Below are positions 7,416 through 14,979 of a stretch of DNA of 32,650 nt, piece after piece. Each line of letters begins with the position of its first letter. Within the stretch, counting starts at the first letter, position 1. Source of the stretch: a bacterium (lineage in GTDB: Bacteria; Bdellovibrionota_B; Oligoflexia; Silvanigrellales; Silvanigrellaceae); contig RGDM01000034.1 of assembly GCA_009918675.1 (NCBI GenBank), positions 1 to 32,650 on the forward strand. Reading direction: 5' to 3'. Below the pieces are notes generated by a model. That model worked only from the letters and a program-made list of their open reading frames with translations, did not search any database and was not told the origin of the DNA. The position numbers were made by a program, and so were the translations under genes.

Positions 7416-8795
7416 TTAAGCACCCACACAATTAGAATCGGTGTTGTGACGGACTTCAATCACCAGCCGCTCTTCGGCCAGCGCGGCAATGCGGGCGCTT
7501 AAGGCGTGCCGATTTTCCAGTGAAAGATTCGCGTCCCATTCGTCGAGTAAGAGGACCTGGTGATTGCTGAGAGCCAGCGCCTGCAATGCAGCTTTTGCTT
7601 TTTCACCGTGCGACAAAGAGTGTTCAACTCCAGGAAGATCGAGTGAGTGATGCGCCGGAAGATAATAAGCATCGTCTGCGAGTTGTTCTTTGATGATAGA
7701 CAACAAAACCGATTTTCCTGTGCCATTCGGACCACGCACCGTGATGCGTCCGACTCTCAGCGAGCGTGCGCTTTTTAAAAGTTCGCTGGGTGAGAGAGTT
7801 TCGTTTGAGTCGGACTGAACAATTTCGATACCATCTTTTCTGATAAATTGTTCGGCTTGTGTTTTCGGAAACTGTGAAACACTTTCTGCAGCCATGTTTA
7901 AGCGCTCGCGAATCCGTTGCCAGCTAGCCCATGAGTGTTGAACAATTTGAACATGCATGTTGATTTGCAGGGTGCGCGGAAGCATCGCAAAAAGGGCAAT
8001 CACGCTGCTGATGTCGGTCTTGTTCAGATAAGCCTGAGTGAATGCAGAGCCAACAATAGCGACGGTTGTGAAGAAGTTGCCGGTGGCAAGAATTCTCTCT
8101 CGGGCTTTCAAGCTTTCTTCAGCGGACGCGTTTGCTCGTGAAAAAAGATTTTCGAATTTGTTCCTCCAGAGTCCAAAAGAGAGCGCATTTCCAAGCGTCA
8201 AGTTGTCCCAGCTTTTCCCCAAGTGTGCGTTTATTTGGTTTTGATCATCCATCTCGTCGATTGCGGTTTTGGATAGATGGTCGCTGGCAAAATGAACAAG
8301 CAGTGAGCTAACAAGTCCCACTGTGAGAATCACCGCACCTGATTGAGCACCGATGACTAGCACCACCGAAAGTGTGTTGAGAATGATATTCCACCCGGTG
8401 GTCCATAGGTCGAGAAAAAATGTATTTCCTTCATGGATCGCATCTTGAGCTTCACGGCACATCATGTCGTGACGCTTTTGGCGCTCGCCATTGTGGCGCC
8501 AGAAATTGGGTTGGTTGTAGGTTCTTTGAAAATAGAAGGCGAAGAAACTTTTAAGCGCTGTTCGCTGTGAACGCAGTGAAAAGAGTTGTAACGCGTAAAA
8601 AAGCAGACTGCCCGAAAAACTCATGCAGACTAGAAGCAGGATGCATTTGCTCCAAGAGAGTCCGGATATCGGCAGGTGCGCGGTGATATCGCCCAGAAGA
8701 TAAGTTCCACCCGCAACAAGGCATTGCTGCACAAATGCCACAGCAACAGCCGCACGAAACCAAGGATTATTAACAATAAACTGCCGCAGAATCAT
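7416..8795 (-). CDS. ABC transporter, fused membrane and shortened ATPase domains
   Basis: The product (459 residues) carries an exporter-like membrane domain at about 1-310 and an ATPase domain at about 320-459. Visible ATPase motifs are Walker A GPNGTGKS (355-362), signature LSHGEK (394-399), Walker B with catalytic Glu LLLDEWD (E419) and the switch His (H450). Walker A and signature are only about 30 residues apart, against roughly 90-100 in ordinary ATPase domains, so the Q-loop and helical subdomain are largely missing. GAGG sits 7 bases before the ATG, and the gene overlaps the end of the methylase gene by 26 bases. Its place in the operon suggests export of the peptide product. The membrane domain might be related to the SbmA/BacA/YddA group, which I could not test. 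Confidence 0.85.
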   Translation of the reverse strand: MILRQFIVNNPWFRAAVAVAFVQQCLVAGGTYLLGDITAHLPISGLSWSKCILLLVCMSFSGSLLFYALQLFSLRSQRTALKSFFAFYFQRTYNQPNFWRHNGERQKRHDMMCREAQDAIHEGNTFFLDLWTTGWNIILNTLSVVLVIGAQSGAVILTVGLVSSLLVHFASDHLSKTAIDEMDDQNQINAHLGKSWDNLTLGNALSFGLWRNKFENLFSRANASAEESLKARERILATGNFFTTVAIVGSAFTQAYLNKTDISSVIALFAMLPRTLQINMHVQIVQHSWASWQRIRERLNMAAESVSQFPKTQAEQFIRKDGIEIVQSDSNETLSPSELLKSARSLRVGRITVRGPNGTGKSVLLSIIKEQLADDAYYLPAHHSLDLPGVEHSLSHGEKAKAALQALALSNHQVLLLDEWDANLSLENRHALSARIAALAEERLVIEVRHNTDSNCVGA

Positions 8796-9573
8796 GACTT
8801 GACCTCAATTGGTTTAGGAATTTTGGGTTGAGTTGTTTTGGTTTTTCGCCAGCTATGAAAAGAGTTGTGCCTGGGTCGATTTGCTTGCTGTTTTCAACAA
8901 GCGAATCGAGAGTGATTTCCACATACTCGGCATCATCTCCTGTTTTGTTGGCGGCTTTGCACAGAACGATTTTTTTATCTGGAGGAAAATATTCGCTGAG
9001 GTAACGAGCGAGCCACGTGAGCCGATTGCTGCGCGTGCAGTCAATAAAGTCGGTGCGAACATTTCCAACCGAAGAGACGTGATAGATAAAAGTGTCGACT
9101 GCCGGATCGAGAAGGTAATTGAACAGCAGTAGGCGGTTTGCATCAACTACCAAGGTGCCCTTTTCAAGGGGGTCGCAGGCTAGGTCATTGAACATGGCAT
9201 CGAAGCTTGAAATGCCTTCAATAAATTCAACCTCAATATCAGCAGGTAAGGCATTGCTCGAGAACCATTGCGAAACGCTCACACCCAGGCGCGGATGACC
9301 CGCAACAACCAATGCAACGTTTTCATACTGGGTGCAGACATCGGCAACGAATGCGACGAACGCTTTGTAGTTTTCCGAGTCGGTTGCACCATCGCGGTAA
9401 AGAAAGTCGATGGACTTGATGGCCGGCAGAGAGAACTCTTGAGAGAGCGCTTGCCAAGCACCGTTGTCGGGCTCAATGCCCAAAACAACATCTGCATTTT
9501 TGAGTGCGCGGAGTCCGGCAAGGGTGAGATGCTCCCAAGGGCGAATGCCGCGGCCAATGACTGAAAGTTTCAT
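8770..9573 (-). CDS. Borosin-like peptide N-methyltransferase (tetrapyrrole methylase fold)
   Basis: The product (267 residues from the ATG at 9573) opens with KLSVIGRGIRPWEHLTL and LKNADVV, the SAM-binding start of the tetrapyrrole (corrin/porphyrin) methylase family, followed by AGHP at 91-94. Other parts match what I remember of borosin alpha-N-methyltransferases such as OphMA and the bacterial split enzyme SonM: the pair Y59/Y69 spaced by ten residues, as OphMA Y66/Y76, and G120-ISSFDAMFNDLACDP, close to GISAEDYMFADLEFDP. The arginine seen between the two tyrosines in OphMA appears replaced by Asp. The family methylates backbone amides of its substrate peptide, here probably the product of the gene 56 bases upstream. 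An alternative upstream TTG start would overlap that gene and was rejected. Confidence 0.8.
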   Translation of the reverse strand: MKLSVIGRGIRPWEHLTLAGLRALKNADVVLGIEPDNGAWQALSQEFSLPAIKSIDFLYRDGATDSENYKAFVAFVADVCTQYENVALVVAGHPRLGVSVSQWFSSNALPADIEVEFIEGISSFDAMFNDLACDPLEKGTLVVDANRLLLFNYLLDPAVDTFIYHVSSVGNVRTDFIDCTRSNRLTWLARYLSEYFPPDKKIVLCKAANKTGDDAEYVEITLDSLVENSKQIDPGTTLFIAGEKPKQLNPKFLNQLRSSHDSAAVYC

Positions 9574-9629
9574 TTGCAAACCTGCTGTGTCTGTGACGTT
9601 GTTAGTTTTGAATATGAATTTTTTTGGAC

Positions 9630-9884
9630 TCAGTTGCTGCAAGGCAGAAGCGACTCAAGGAAGTCGCTGAAATTTTCCGGTAGAGCGGTCATGCAGCGTG
9701 GAACAACCGCGCGGGCTCCGCTGATATTTTCGTATTGGCCGTGGCGAATCATGATTTCTTCAAGAGGCGTGAGTGAGGTTGCGAGCGCGTGAAGTTGGCG
9801 GCGTGGGCGGCGCGGTTTGGGAAGAACGATAGGGCGTGGTGGAGGAAGCGGGCGACGTGGCAAGTTGAACGCGGTTGAGGTCAT
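9630..9884 (-). CDS. Candidate precursor peptide, Pro/Arg-rich N-terminal half
   Basis: This 84-residue ORF starts at an ATG 8 bases after AGGAG. Residues 9-30 contain nine Pro and eight Arg/Lys and no acidic residue (for example RRPLPPPRPIVLP, then KPRRPRR). From about residue 31 the peptide changes character to an acidic, helix-prone part (LTPLEEIMIRHGQYENI) and ends FLESLLPCSN. It is the first gene of an operon with a borosin-like methylase, a transporter and a radical SAM enzyme, so I read it as the substrate. Split-borosin precursors usually keep the core at the C-terminus behind a methylase-binding domain; which half is the core here is not clear. A longer frame from 9959 lacks a ribosome binding site and was rejected. 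A small regulator is an alternative. Confidence 0.7.
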   Translation of the reverse strand: MTSTAFNLPRRPLPPPRPIVLPKPRRPRRQLHALATSLTPLEEIMIRHGQYENISGARAVVPRCMTALPENFSDFLESLLPCSN

Positions 9885-9941
9885 GGAAATCTCCTTCTCA
9901 AGTGTGTTGGTGTTCAGCGCAACGATTGCGTGAACTTCCTT

Positions 9942-9960
9942 GAGCAGGAGCCGTGCCACC
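9942..9960 (-). promoter_or_regulatory. Candidate sigma-54 (RpoN) promoter of the peptide operon
   Basis: GGTGGCACGGCTCCTGCTC on the minus strand fits the sigma-54 consensus TGGCAC-N5-TTGCW, with the invariant GG (9957-9956) and GC (9945-9944) exactly ten bases apart. Only the first T of TTGC is replaced by C. Transcription would start near 9932, leaving a leader of about 48 bases ahead of the peptide gene. No enhancer site was identified. Confidence 0.5.
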
Positions 9961-10011
9961 TGACTTTAATTGAGATGGGTCGCGGAATGGCTGGAAATTT
10001 TCTTGCACTCC

Positions 10012-10040
10012 TAAAAAACAACCCGCTGAATGGCTGGGTT
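10012..10040 (-). terminator. Intrinsic terminator after the porin gene
   Basis: On the minus strand AACCC-(A)-GC, loop CATTCA, GC-GGGTT forms a seven-base-pair stem with one bulged A, followed by TGTTTTTT. It lies about 95 bases after the porin stop and about 50 bases before the sigma-54-like site, so it separates the porin transcript from the peptide operon. Confidence 0.65.
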
Positions 10041-10070
10041 TCAACCAATGCAACGGGTGTCTTGGGAGGG

Positions 10071-10089
10071 CTGGCCGGTGTTCGGCCAG
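10071..10089. repeat. GC-rich hairpin between porin gene and its terminator
   Basis: CTGGCCG, a five-base loop GTGTT, and CGGCCAG form a perfect seven-base-pair stem. There is no T-run on either side, so it is not itself an intrinsic terminator. It may stabilise the 3' end of the porin mRNA. Confidence 0.5.
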
Positions 10090-10134
10090 TGTGTCAGGCC
10101 AGTGCGCTGCCTTCATTCAGCCGGTAAAAAATCA

Positions 10135-11487
10135 TTAGAACCAGAACTCACACCCTGTTTGTGTGGTGATCGATGTTTTCGTAGGCGTTCCCGACGAGGT
10201 TTGTCGGGCTTTGCTTTCGTATGAACCGTAGGTCAGCGATGTGTAGAATTGGGGAGTTGCAAGTGCCGACTTGTTAGAGGCGTAGCGCAGTATCGGCGTG
10301 ACGAACGTCATGTTTGGTTTTGCGGTTTCAAATCCCACTTTGGTTGTCAGTGTGTGGTTGATATCCAGCGCGGCATGCAGCCTCTCGGTGATGTAATAGA
10401 CGGGTTGCACACCAACAGCGACAACAGTGCTTGTTTTTGAGGTATCAGATGCGTTGGGAACGAACGAATCGTTTTCGATGGCGTATTTGGGTTGTGCAGT
10501 TTTGTAATTGATGTGTTGAACCATCAAGCCGTACATCAAACCAATGTTGCTGCTGCTCCAGCCCTCGTAGTCGCCCGAGCTTGCAAGGCCAATGAGAGAG
10601 TCTTTCTCGCTGCCACCGTCGCTGCCGGTTGCGGGGCGTGTTTCAATCCACAAGAAATGATTTCCCCAGCCTGCATCGCCCCAATGCGAAAACGTTGCGC
10701 CAACTTTGCCTGTGAGGGTTTTCTTTGGGGTTGTGCTTTCTGTGACCCGATCCGCAGATGCGGTGTGATATTTATCGAGTGGAGAACCTTTCAAAGTTGT
10801 TTGGCCCGATTGGTTCAGAATCAATGTAGGCCGCAGCGCAATACCCGTTCCGAGTGAAATGTCGTGCCGAACAAACAGCGACGTGTCGCGACGCTGGCTG
10901 ACAACAGTGTCGTTCCCGGAAGCAGGATTGGCAGGGTCTTTGGCAATGCTGAGCGGGGAGTCGATGTTTTTGAATCCAACTGCAATGTGAGTGGGCGAGC
11001 CAGCAAGAGAAAGCTTTGTCCCGAGGCCATAGAATGTTGTGTCGCTGAGGGGAAATTTGTCGAACAGGCGAACATCTTCAAATTCAAGACGACGCGCGCC
11101 AAACCAAAGTTCGGCGTCGGGTGAGACTTCTGTTTGGAAGTACGCGTTGCGCAAATTCACACCCATGCCTGTCCATGAATTGCTTTGGTGCGGAAGATTT
11201 TCAAACTGCGCTTCGAGGTTGAAAGTGTTTTTTGCATCTGCGTTGGCCTGTGCCTGAACACGAAGATAATTCGGGTCACGAATATGGCGGCTTGTGGGCA
11301 GACCAAAGGCTCCATCACCTTGATCCTGACCTGCGCTGGTGAGTTTTTCTGATGTGGTGATTCCGAGTCGACCATACGCATGGAACTCGAATGGGTTTGC
11401 TTTTGTCTCAGCAGCGAATGCGCTCGAAGCAAACATTGTCGCCAATAAAGAGGACGCAGAAATAACAACAGTAGAGCGATAGATCAT
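10135..11487 (-). CDS. Maltoporin-like (LamB-type) outer-membrane porin
   Basis: The product (450 residues) has a signal peptide cleaved near AFA-AE (residue 25). The mature start FEFHAYGRLGITTS resembles the FHGYARSG opening of LamB, and later segments (NAYFQTEVSPDAELWFGARRLEF) match the LamB region where strands face the channel entrance. It ends CEFWF with the C-terminal Phe used in barrel assembly. Length is close to that of LamB-family porins, which admit maltodextrins or other sugars. Whether the aromatic slide of sugar-specific porins is present cannot be judged by eye. AGGAG lies 8 bases before the ATG. It diverges from the barrel gene at 11602, with a 114-base shared upstream region, and ends at the terminator at 10040-10012. 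Confidence 0.75.
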   Translation of the reverse strand: MIYRSTVVISASSLLATMFASSAFAAETKANPFEFHAYGRLGITTSEKLTSAGQDQGDGAFGLPTSRHIRDPNYLRVQAQANADAKNTFNLEAQFENLPHQSNSWTGMGVNLRNAYFQTEVSPDAELWFGARRLEFEDVRLFDKFPLSDTTFYGLGTKLSLAGSPTHIAVGFKNIDSPLSIAKDPANPASGNDTVVSQRRDTSLFVRHDISLGTGIALRPTLILNQSGQTTLKGSPLDKYHTASADRVTESTTPKKTLTGKVGATFSHWGDAGWGNHFLWIETRPATGSDGGSEKDSLIGLASSGDYEGWSSSNIGLMYGLMVQHINYKTAQPKYAIENDSFVPNASDTSKTSTVVAVGVQPVYYITERLHAALDINHTLTTKVGFETAKPNMTFVTPILRYASNKSALATPQFYTSLTYGSYESKARQTSSGTPTKTSITTQTGCEFWF

Positions 11488-11601
11488 GGGAGTGCTCCTT
11501 CATGCAGAGTGATGATCAAAGATTCCCCCGGTCGATTGTTTGGTCGCTTGGAATTGTCATGATAACATTTCCAGGCAACCCACCAACAAGGAGAATGGTT
11601 C

Positions 11602-12825
11602 ATGTTGCACAAGCGTTTTATTTTCGTTTCCCTTCTCGCACCAAGCCTTTCTTTCGCTTCTACCGCTACTGAGTCGCTTTCCGGCGTGACGCGTGACGTG
11701 TTCGACAACCTGTCTGAGAACCCTGCTCTTGTAAACGTTGAGGGCGGTAAGAATTACTTGCGCATCGGTAAGGAAGGCGGCGCGCAGTCTATTATGGGTG
11801 TCGATGGCTTCGGACTCGGTGTTCAAGTGAACACCATGAAGGAAGTTTTGATGACTTCCGAAAGCGCCGACGCGTACAACATGGACGCTCTCAAGATCGC
11901 ACAAAGCAAATTGTCGACTGCGGGTATGCCCTTGCAATTCACCTTGGGCGGAGTGGCAAACGGAATAAAATGGGGTTTGGGCCTTCAGTATGAAAATGCA
12001 AAGGCTACAGGTCTTGTTTCTTCAGATGACAAAAAGTCGGTGGTTGTTGACCCAAGCTATATGATGACTGGTTATCGCGCTGGTTTGGTGCGTGACGAAT
12101 TAGAAGTATCAGCAGGTTGGTCAAGAGCAACTTGGAAAGTTGGCACAGACGGCACTCTCAAGGCCGGTGGAGCAGACGCTAAGATTGGCTTGCTTGACGG
12201 AGCTTCGCAGCAAATGAATGACGCTCTTGATGTCACCGTGCGTTATCAAGCCAAGGCCGCTCAATGGTTTGTTGCGTTTGAGCAAAGCAAATCGAAACTG
12301 ACACTGTGGGACAACACAGCGAACGCCGCAAATGGCGTTGCTGGTACAAGCACTGACCGCGACGAGTTCATGAAGGGCCAGACAATCAGTTTTGGTGCTG
12401 AGAATTCTCAGTCGATCAATGAAAATGTGAAGCACTTCATGAAGAGCTGGTTCACCTATCTCAAGAGCACTGAGAATCTGAACAAGCAAAAAACCGAAGT
12501 CACTGACATGAGCCTGAGCACGGCACATGGCTTTGAAGCGGGCTTGTCTTCATGGGCAACTCTCCGTGGTGGCGTGCAGTCGACATTTTGGGGCTCAATG
12601 AGCCACAAGATCACTGACTTCGCTGCTGACAACCAAGGCGGCACATCAGACACAAACGAAGTGAAGGCTAGCAACATGTTGCGCGCCGTTGCTTATCCAA
12701 CACTTGGCATGGGCTTCAAGTTTGGTGCGTACACGATTGATGCAACCTTTGCTCAAGACAACACCGGATCAATCGGCTTCACCGACAAAATCCTTGGCAA
12801 GGTTGAAGTTACCGCTCAATTCTAA
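11602..12825 (+). CDS. Outer-membrane beta-barrel protein, family not recognised
   Basis: The product (407 residues) has a signal peptide ending near SFA-STATES, a short VFDNLSENPALV segment reminiscent of the NPA motif at the start of FadL/PorV-like barrels, and then repeated alternating-residue strands to a C-terminal VEVTAQF. Aromatic residues cluster in strands such as WGLGLQYEN and SAGWSRATWKVG. AAGGAG precedes the ATG. A strong terminator follows about 55 bases after the stop, so the gene is probably transcribed alone. An abundant outer-membrane protein is a fair guess; its substrate is unknown. Confidence 0.65.
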   Translation: MLHKRFIFVSLLAPSLSFASTATESLSGVTRDVFDNLSENPALVNVEGGKNYLRIGKEGGAQSIMGVDGFGLGVQVNTMKEVLMTSESADAYNMDALKIAQSKLSTAGMPLQFTLGGVANGIKWGLGLQYENAKATGLVSSDDKKSVVVDPSYMMTGYRAGLVRDELEVSAGWSRATWKVGTDGTLKAGGADAKIGLLDGASQQMNDALDVTVRYQAKAAQWFVAFEQSKSKLTLWDNTANAANGVAGTSTDRDEFMKGQTISFGAENSQSINENVKHFMKSWFTYLKSTENLNKQKTEVTDMSLSTAHGFEAGLSSWATLRGGVQSTFWGSMSHKITDFAADNQGGTSDTNEVKASNMLRAVAYPTLGMGFKFGAYTIDATFAQDNTGSIGFTDKILGKVEVTAQF

Positions 12826-12843
12826 TATTGAATTAGAGTCCAG

Positions 12844-12876
12844 CCGCACAGGATGTGCGGCGCTCGTTTCGACGAG
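12844..12876 (+). repeat. Two hairpins in the 3' untranslated region
   Basis: CCGCAC-AGGAT-GTGCGG (12844-12860) is a six-base-pair perfect stem, followed at once by a shorter CTCG-TTTCGA-CGAG stem. With the terminator just downstream they make three hairpins in a row after the barrel gene, which could protect its mRNA. Confidence 0.5.
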
Positions 12877-12880
12877 GCAG

Positions 12881-12910
12881 CAGCACTCCCGCAAGGTGTG
12901 CTGTTTTTTT
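12881..12910 (+). terminator. Intrinsic terminator of the barrel gene
   Basis: CAGCAC (12881-12886), an 11-base loop, GTGCTG (12898-12903) and a run of seven T form a classical rho-independent terminator for the plus strand. The T-run touches the stop codon of the convergent gene at 12909. Confidence 0.8.
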
Positions 12911-13652
12911 ATTTACGGTTGTAATAAAGATTGAAGTTTTTCAATGCACGCAAGAATGTCGCAGATGGTTTTTCGGAGGCTGTGATTTTATCAAGAGTCC
13001 GCTCACCAATCGTTGGCCAGGTTCCGCCCCAGTTCACGCATCCCAAGATTTCAGCGCTCTCGCGGCAAACTGCACAGGCTTCCAGATGCGCTTGAGAAAT
13101 AATCCCCCAGCCGTAGGGGTAATCGACCATAAAGGCATCTTCCACCTTGCCATTTTTCACCGATCCATCTTGCGAACCATCGTTTTCGTTTGGCCAAGAA
13201 TCGCGATAGTAAGGCGAACATGAGGTGTCTTTGGCTTCACAGCGTGATGCATCGTGATCGATAAAAAACCCGGGAGCAACTCCTTCAGAAGAATTTTTCT
13301 TGGTCCGCATTGCGTTTCGTGCCGATTGTCCCACGGGCCACTTGTAATCTCCTCCTGCATTATTTTGGATTCGCACCGACTGAATAAAAGAGAGATTCGA
13401 GCAGTTGCTGATTATGGGTTTGGGAATAAAACGAATATTGCCGTTGAGAGTTTCTTCCTCGCTTGAAGTCTGTTGAACAGTGACCCAATGCGTATCAACC
13501 TCAAAAGTGCCCTGAGAGAGTTCTGCTTTCAGCTCTGCACTTTGATGAATTTTCTTGTCTGAATCAGAATTTGCGTTTGTGTCCGCCAGCGAACGCGCCG
13601 ACAATAGGCTGAGCGAAATAAGCAACAGAGAATCTAACGAGCGCTTCTTCAC
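12909..13652 (-). CDS. Secreted Cys-rich protein of unknown function
   Basis: The product (247 residues) begins with a signal peptide (basic start, LLLISLSLLSARSLA, cleavage near residue 23), so it is exported. The mature part has about seven Cys, including CEAKDTSC and CAVC, and a Trp/Gly/Tyr-rich C-terminal region (VDYPYGWGII, CVNWGGTWP). I do not recognise a family. The start is GTG with AAGGA 8 bases upstream; no better ATG exists near the signal peptide. The 3' end meets the terminator of the barrel gene. It is 97 bases downstream of argJ on the same strand but unrelated in apparent role. Confidence 0.65.
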   Translation of the reverse strand: MKKRSLDSLLLISLSLLSARSLADTNANSDSDKKIHQSAELKAELSQGTFEVDTHWVTVQQTSSEEETLNGNIRFIPKPIISNCSNLSFIQSVRIQNNAGGDYKWPVGQSARNAMRTKKNSSEGVAPGFFIDHDASRCEAKDTSCSPYYRDSWPNENDGSQDGSVKNGKVEDAFMVDYPYGWGIISQAHLEACAVCRESAEILGCVNWGGTWPTIGERTLDKITASEKPSATFLRALKNFNLYYNRK

Positions 13653-13749
13653 GAGACGTGTCCTTCTTTAATGAACCTGTGCGGGCCGATTGACCGAACC
13701 CTTAGCACGGCAAAGACAGGCTGACAAAATTTAAATTTAGGTCCTCTTT

Positions 13750-14979
13750 TTATGTCCGGTAACTTGCATTGATATTTACATATTCGTGCGAGAGGTCGGA
13801 GGTGAATGCACGTGCTGATGCGCCTCCCAGGCCCAAATCTAAGGTCACCATCACTTCTGATTGAGCCATTTTTTCCTTTGCAGCGATTTCGTCGAAGGCT
13901 TCGACCTGGCCTTTGTTCAAAACACGGATGTCGGCAAATTGAAGCGAGATCAGTTGCGGGTCGAGAGGAACGCCCGCGCGGCCTGCTGCAGCCAAAACGC
14001 GTCCCCAATTTGGGTCGCAGCCAAAAATTGCCGTCTTGAACAAAAGTGAGGTTGAAATTGTGCGCGCGATTGCAGTTGCATCTTGCTCGTTGAGCGCTCC
14101 CGTGACGTTGATCTCAACAAAGCGTGTGGCACCTTCAGCATCGCGAACAATTTTCTGCGCCAAGGTCATGGCCATTTCTTCAAGCTCTTGAGCGAAGATA
14201 TCGAGATCAGGCTCGACGCCACTTGCGCCATTGGCAAGAACCAAAAACATGTCGTTTGTGCTGGTGTCACCATCGATACTGATGCGATTGAACGTGCGAT
14301 TACACACGTCGGATGTGATTCTTTGCAGAACTTGGCTTGAGATTTTTGCATCAGTTGTGATTACGCAAATGAGTGTTGCCATATTGGGATGAATCATCCC
14401 TGCGCCCTTAGCCATTCCGCCGAGGCGATATCCGCGAGGTGATTCATATCCGAGGTGTTTGGGTTGAGTGTCGGTGGTCATAATTGCTCTTGCTGCGGCC
14501 AAGCCACCCGTTGAGGAGTCTTGGGCTTGCGCATTGATCGCTTGAGCTGGCTGCTCGCAACCCAAAAGACCATGGGCCGAGCGAATACCGTTGGCAACAT
14601 TGAGCATGGGCAGTGGAATGCCAATAACGCCTGTTGAGCCAATGAGAACATGTTGCGGCTGACAGCCAATGAGGCGGGCGGATTCGGTTGCCATGAACGC
14701 GTTGTCGCGGATCCCATGAGCTCCGGTCACAGAGTTTGCATTTCCGCTGTTAATAACAATGGCCTGGACGAGGCAGTTTTGCGATCGGATTATTTTCTCG
14801 TTCCACTCAACACAGGCAGCTCGGACAAAGTTGGTTGTGAACACACCGGCGGCTGAGCAGGGCAATGTGCTGACCAGCAGTGCGAGGTCGGGAGCGGAGG
14901 TTTTTTTGATGCCACAACTCACACCAGCAGCGAGAAAACCCTGAGGAAATGTGCAAGCTTCATCTTTAAACCAGGTCAT
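13750..14979 (-). CDS. argJ: Glutamate N-acetyltransferase / ornithine acetyltransferase
   Basis: ArgJ moves the acetyl group from N-acetylornithine to glutamate, releasing ornithine and recycling acetylglutamate; some members also use acetyl-CoA. The 409-residue product has the oxyanion motif STGVIG (115-120) and the self-cleavage site KGAGMIHPNMATL, with Thr202 as the new N-terminal nucleophile of the beta chain, so it should mature normally. The length fits the family. GGAGG sits 9 bases before the ATG at 14979; an upstream frame extension to 15240 lies inside the previous gene and was rejected. The gene overlaps the ArgB-ArgD-GNAT gene by 14 bases, indicating a coupled operon, and it is the last arg gene in the window. 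Confidence 0.95.
   Translation of the reverse strand: MTWFKDEACTFPQGFLAAGVSCGIKKTSAPDLALLVSTLPCSAAGVFTTNFVRAACVEWNEKIIRSQNCLVQAIVINSGNANSVTGAHGIRDNAFMATESARLIGCQPQHVLIGSTGVIGIPLPMLNVANGIRSAHGLLGCEQPAQAINAQAQDSSTGGLAAARAIMTTDTQPKHLGYESPRGYRLGGMAKGAGMIHPNMATLICVITTDAKISSQVLQRITSDVCNRTFNRISIDGDTSTNDMFLVLANGASGVEPDLDIFAQELEEMAMTLAQKIVRDAEGATRFVEINVTGALNEQDATAIARTISTSLLFKTAIFGCDPNWGRVLAAAGRAGVPLDPQLISLQFADIRVLNKGQVEAFDEIAAKEKMAQSEVMVTLDLGLGGASARAFTSDLSHEYVNINASYRT

Noticed and set aside
9630..9959. Longer 109-residue version of the precursor peptide starting at 9959
   Set aside because: No ribosome binding site at that start and it begins inside the sigma-54-like site; the ATG at 9884 has AGGAG at ideal spacing.
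10071..10089. GC-rich hairpin as terminator
   Set aside because: No T-run on either strand; the better terminator is at 10040-10012.
9930..10127. 65-residue plus-strand ORF opposite the operon's upstream region, considered as a second peptide
   Set aside because: No ribosome binding site and it runs through the terminator and hairpin of the porin gene.
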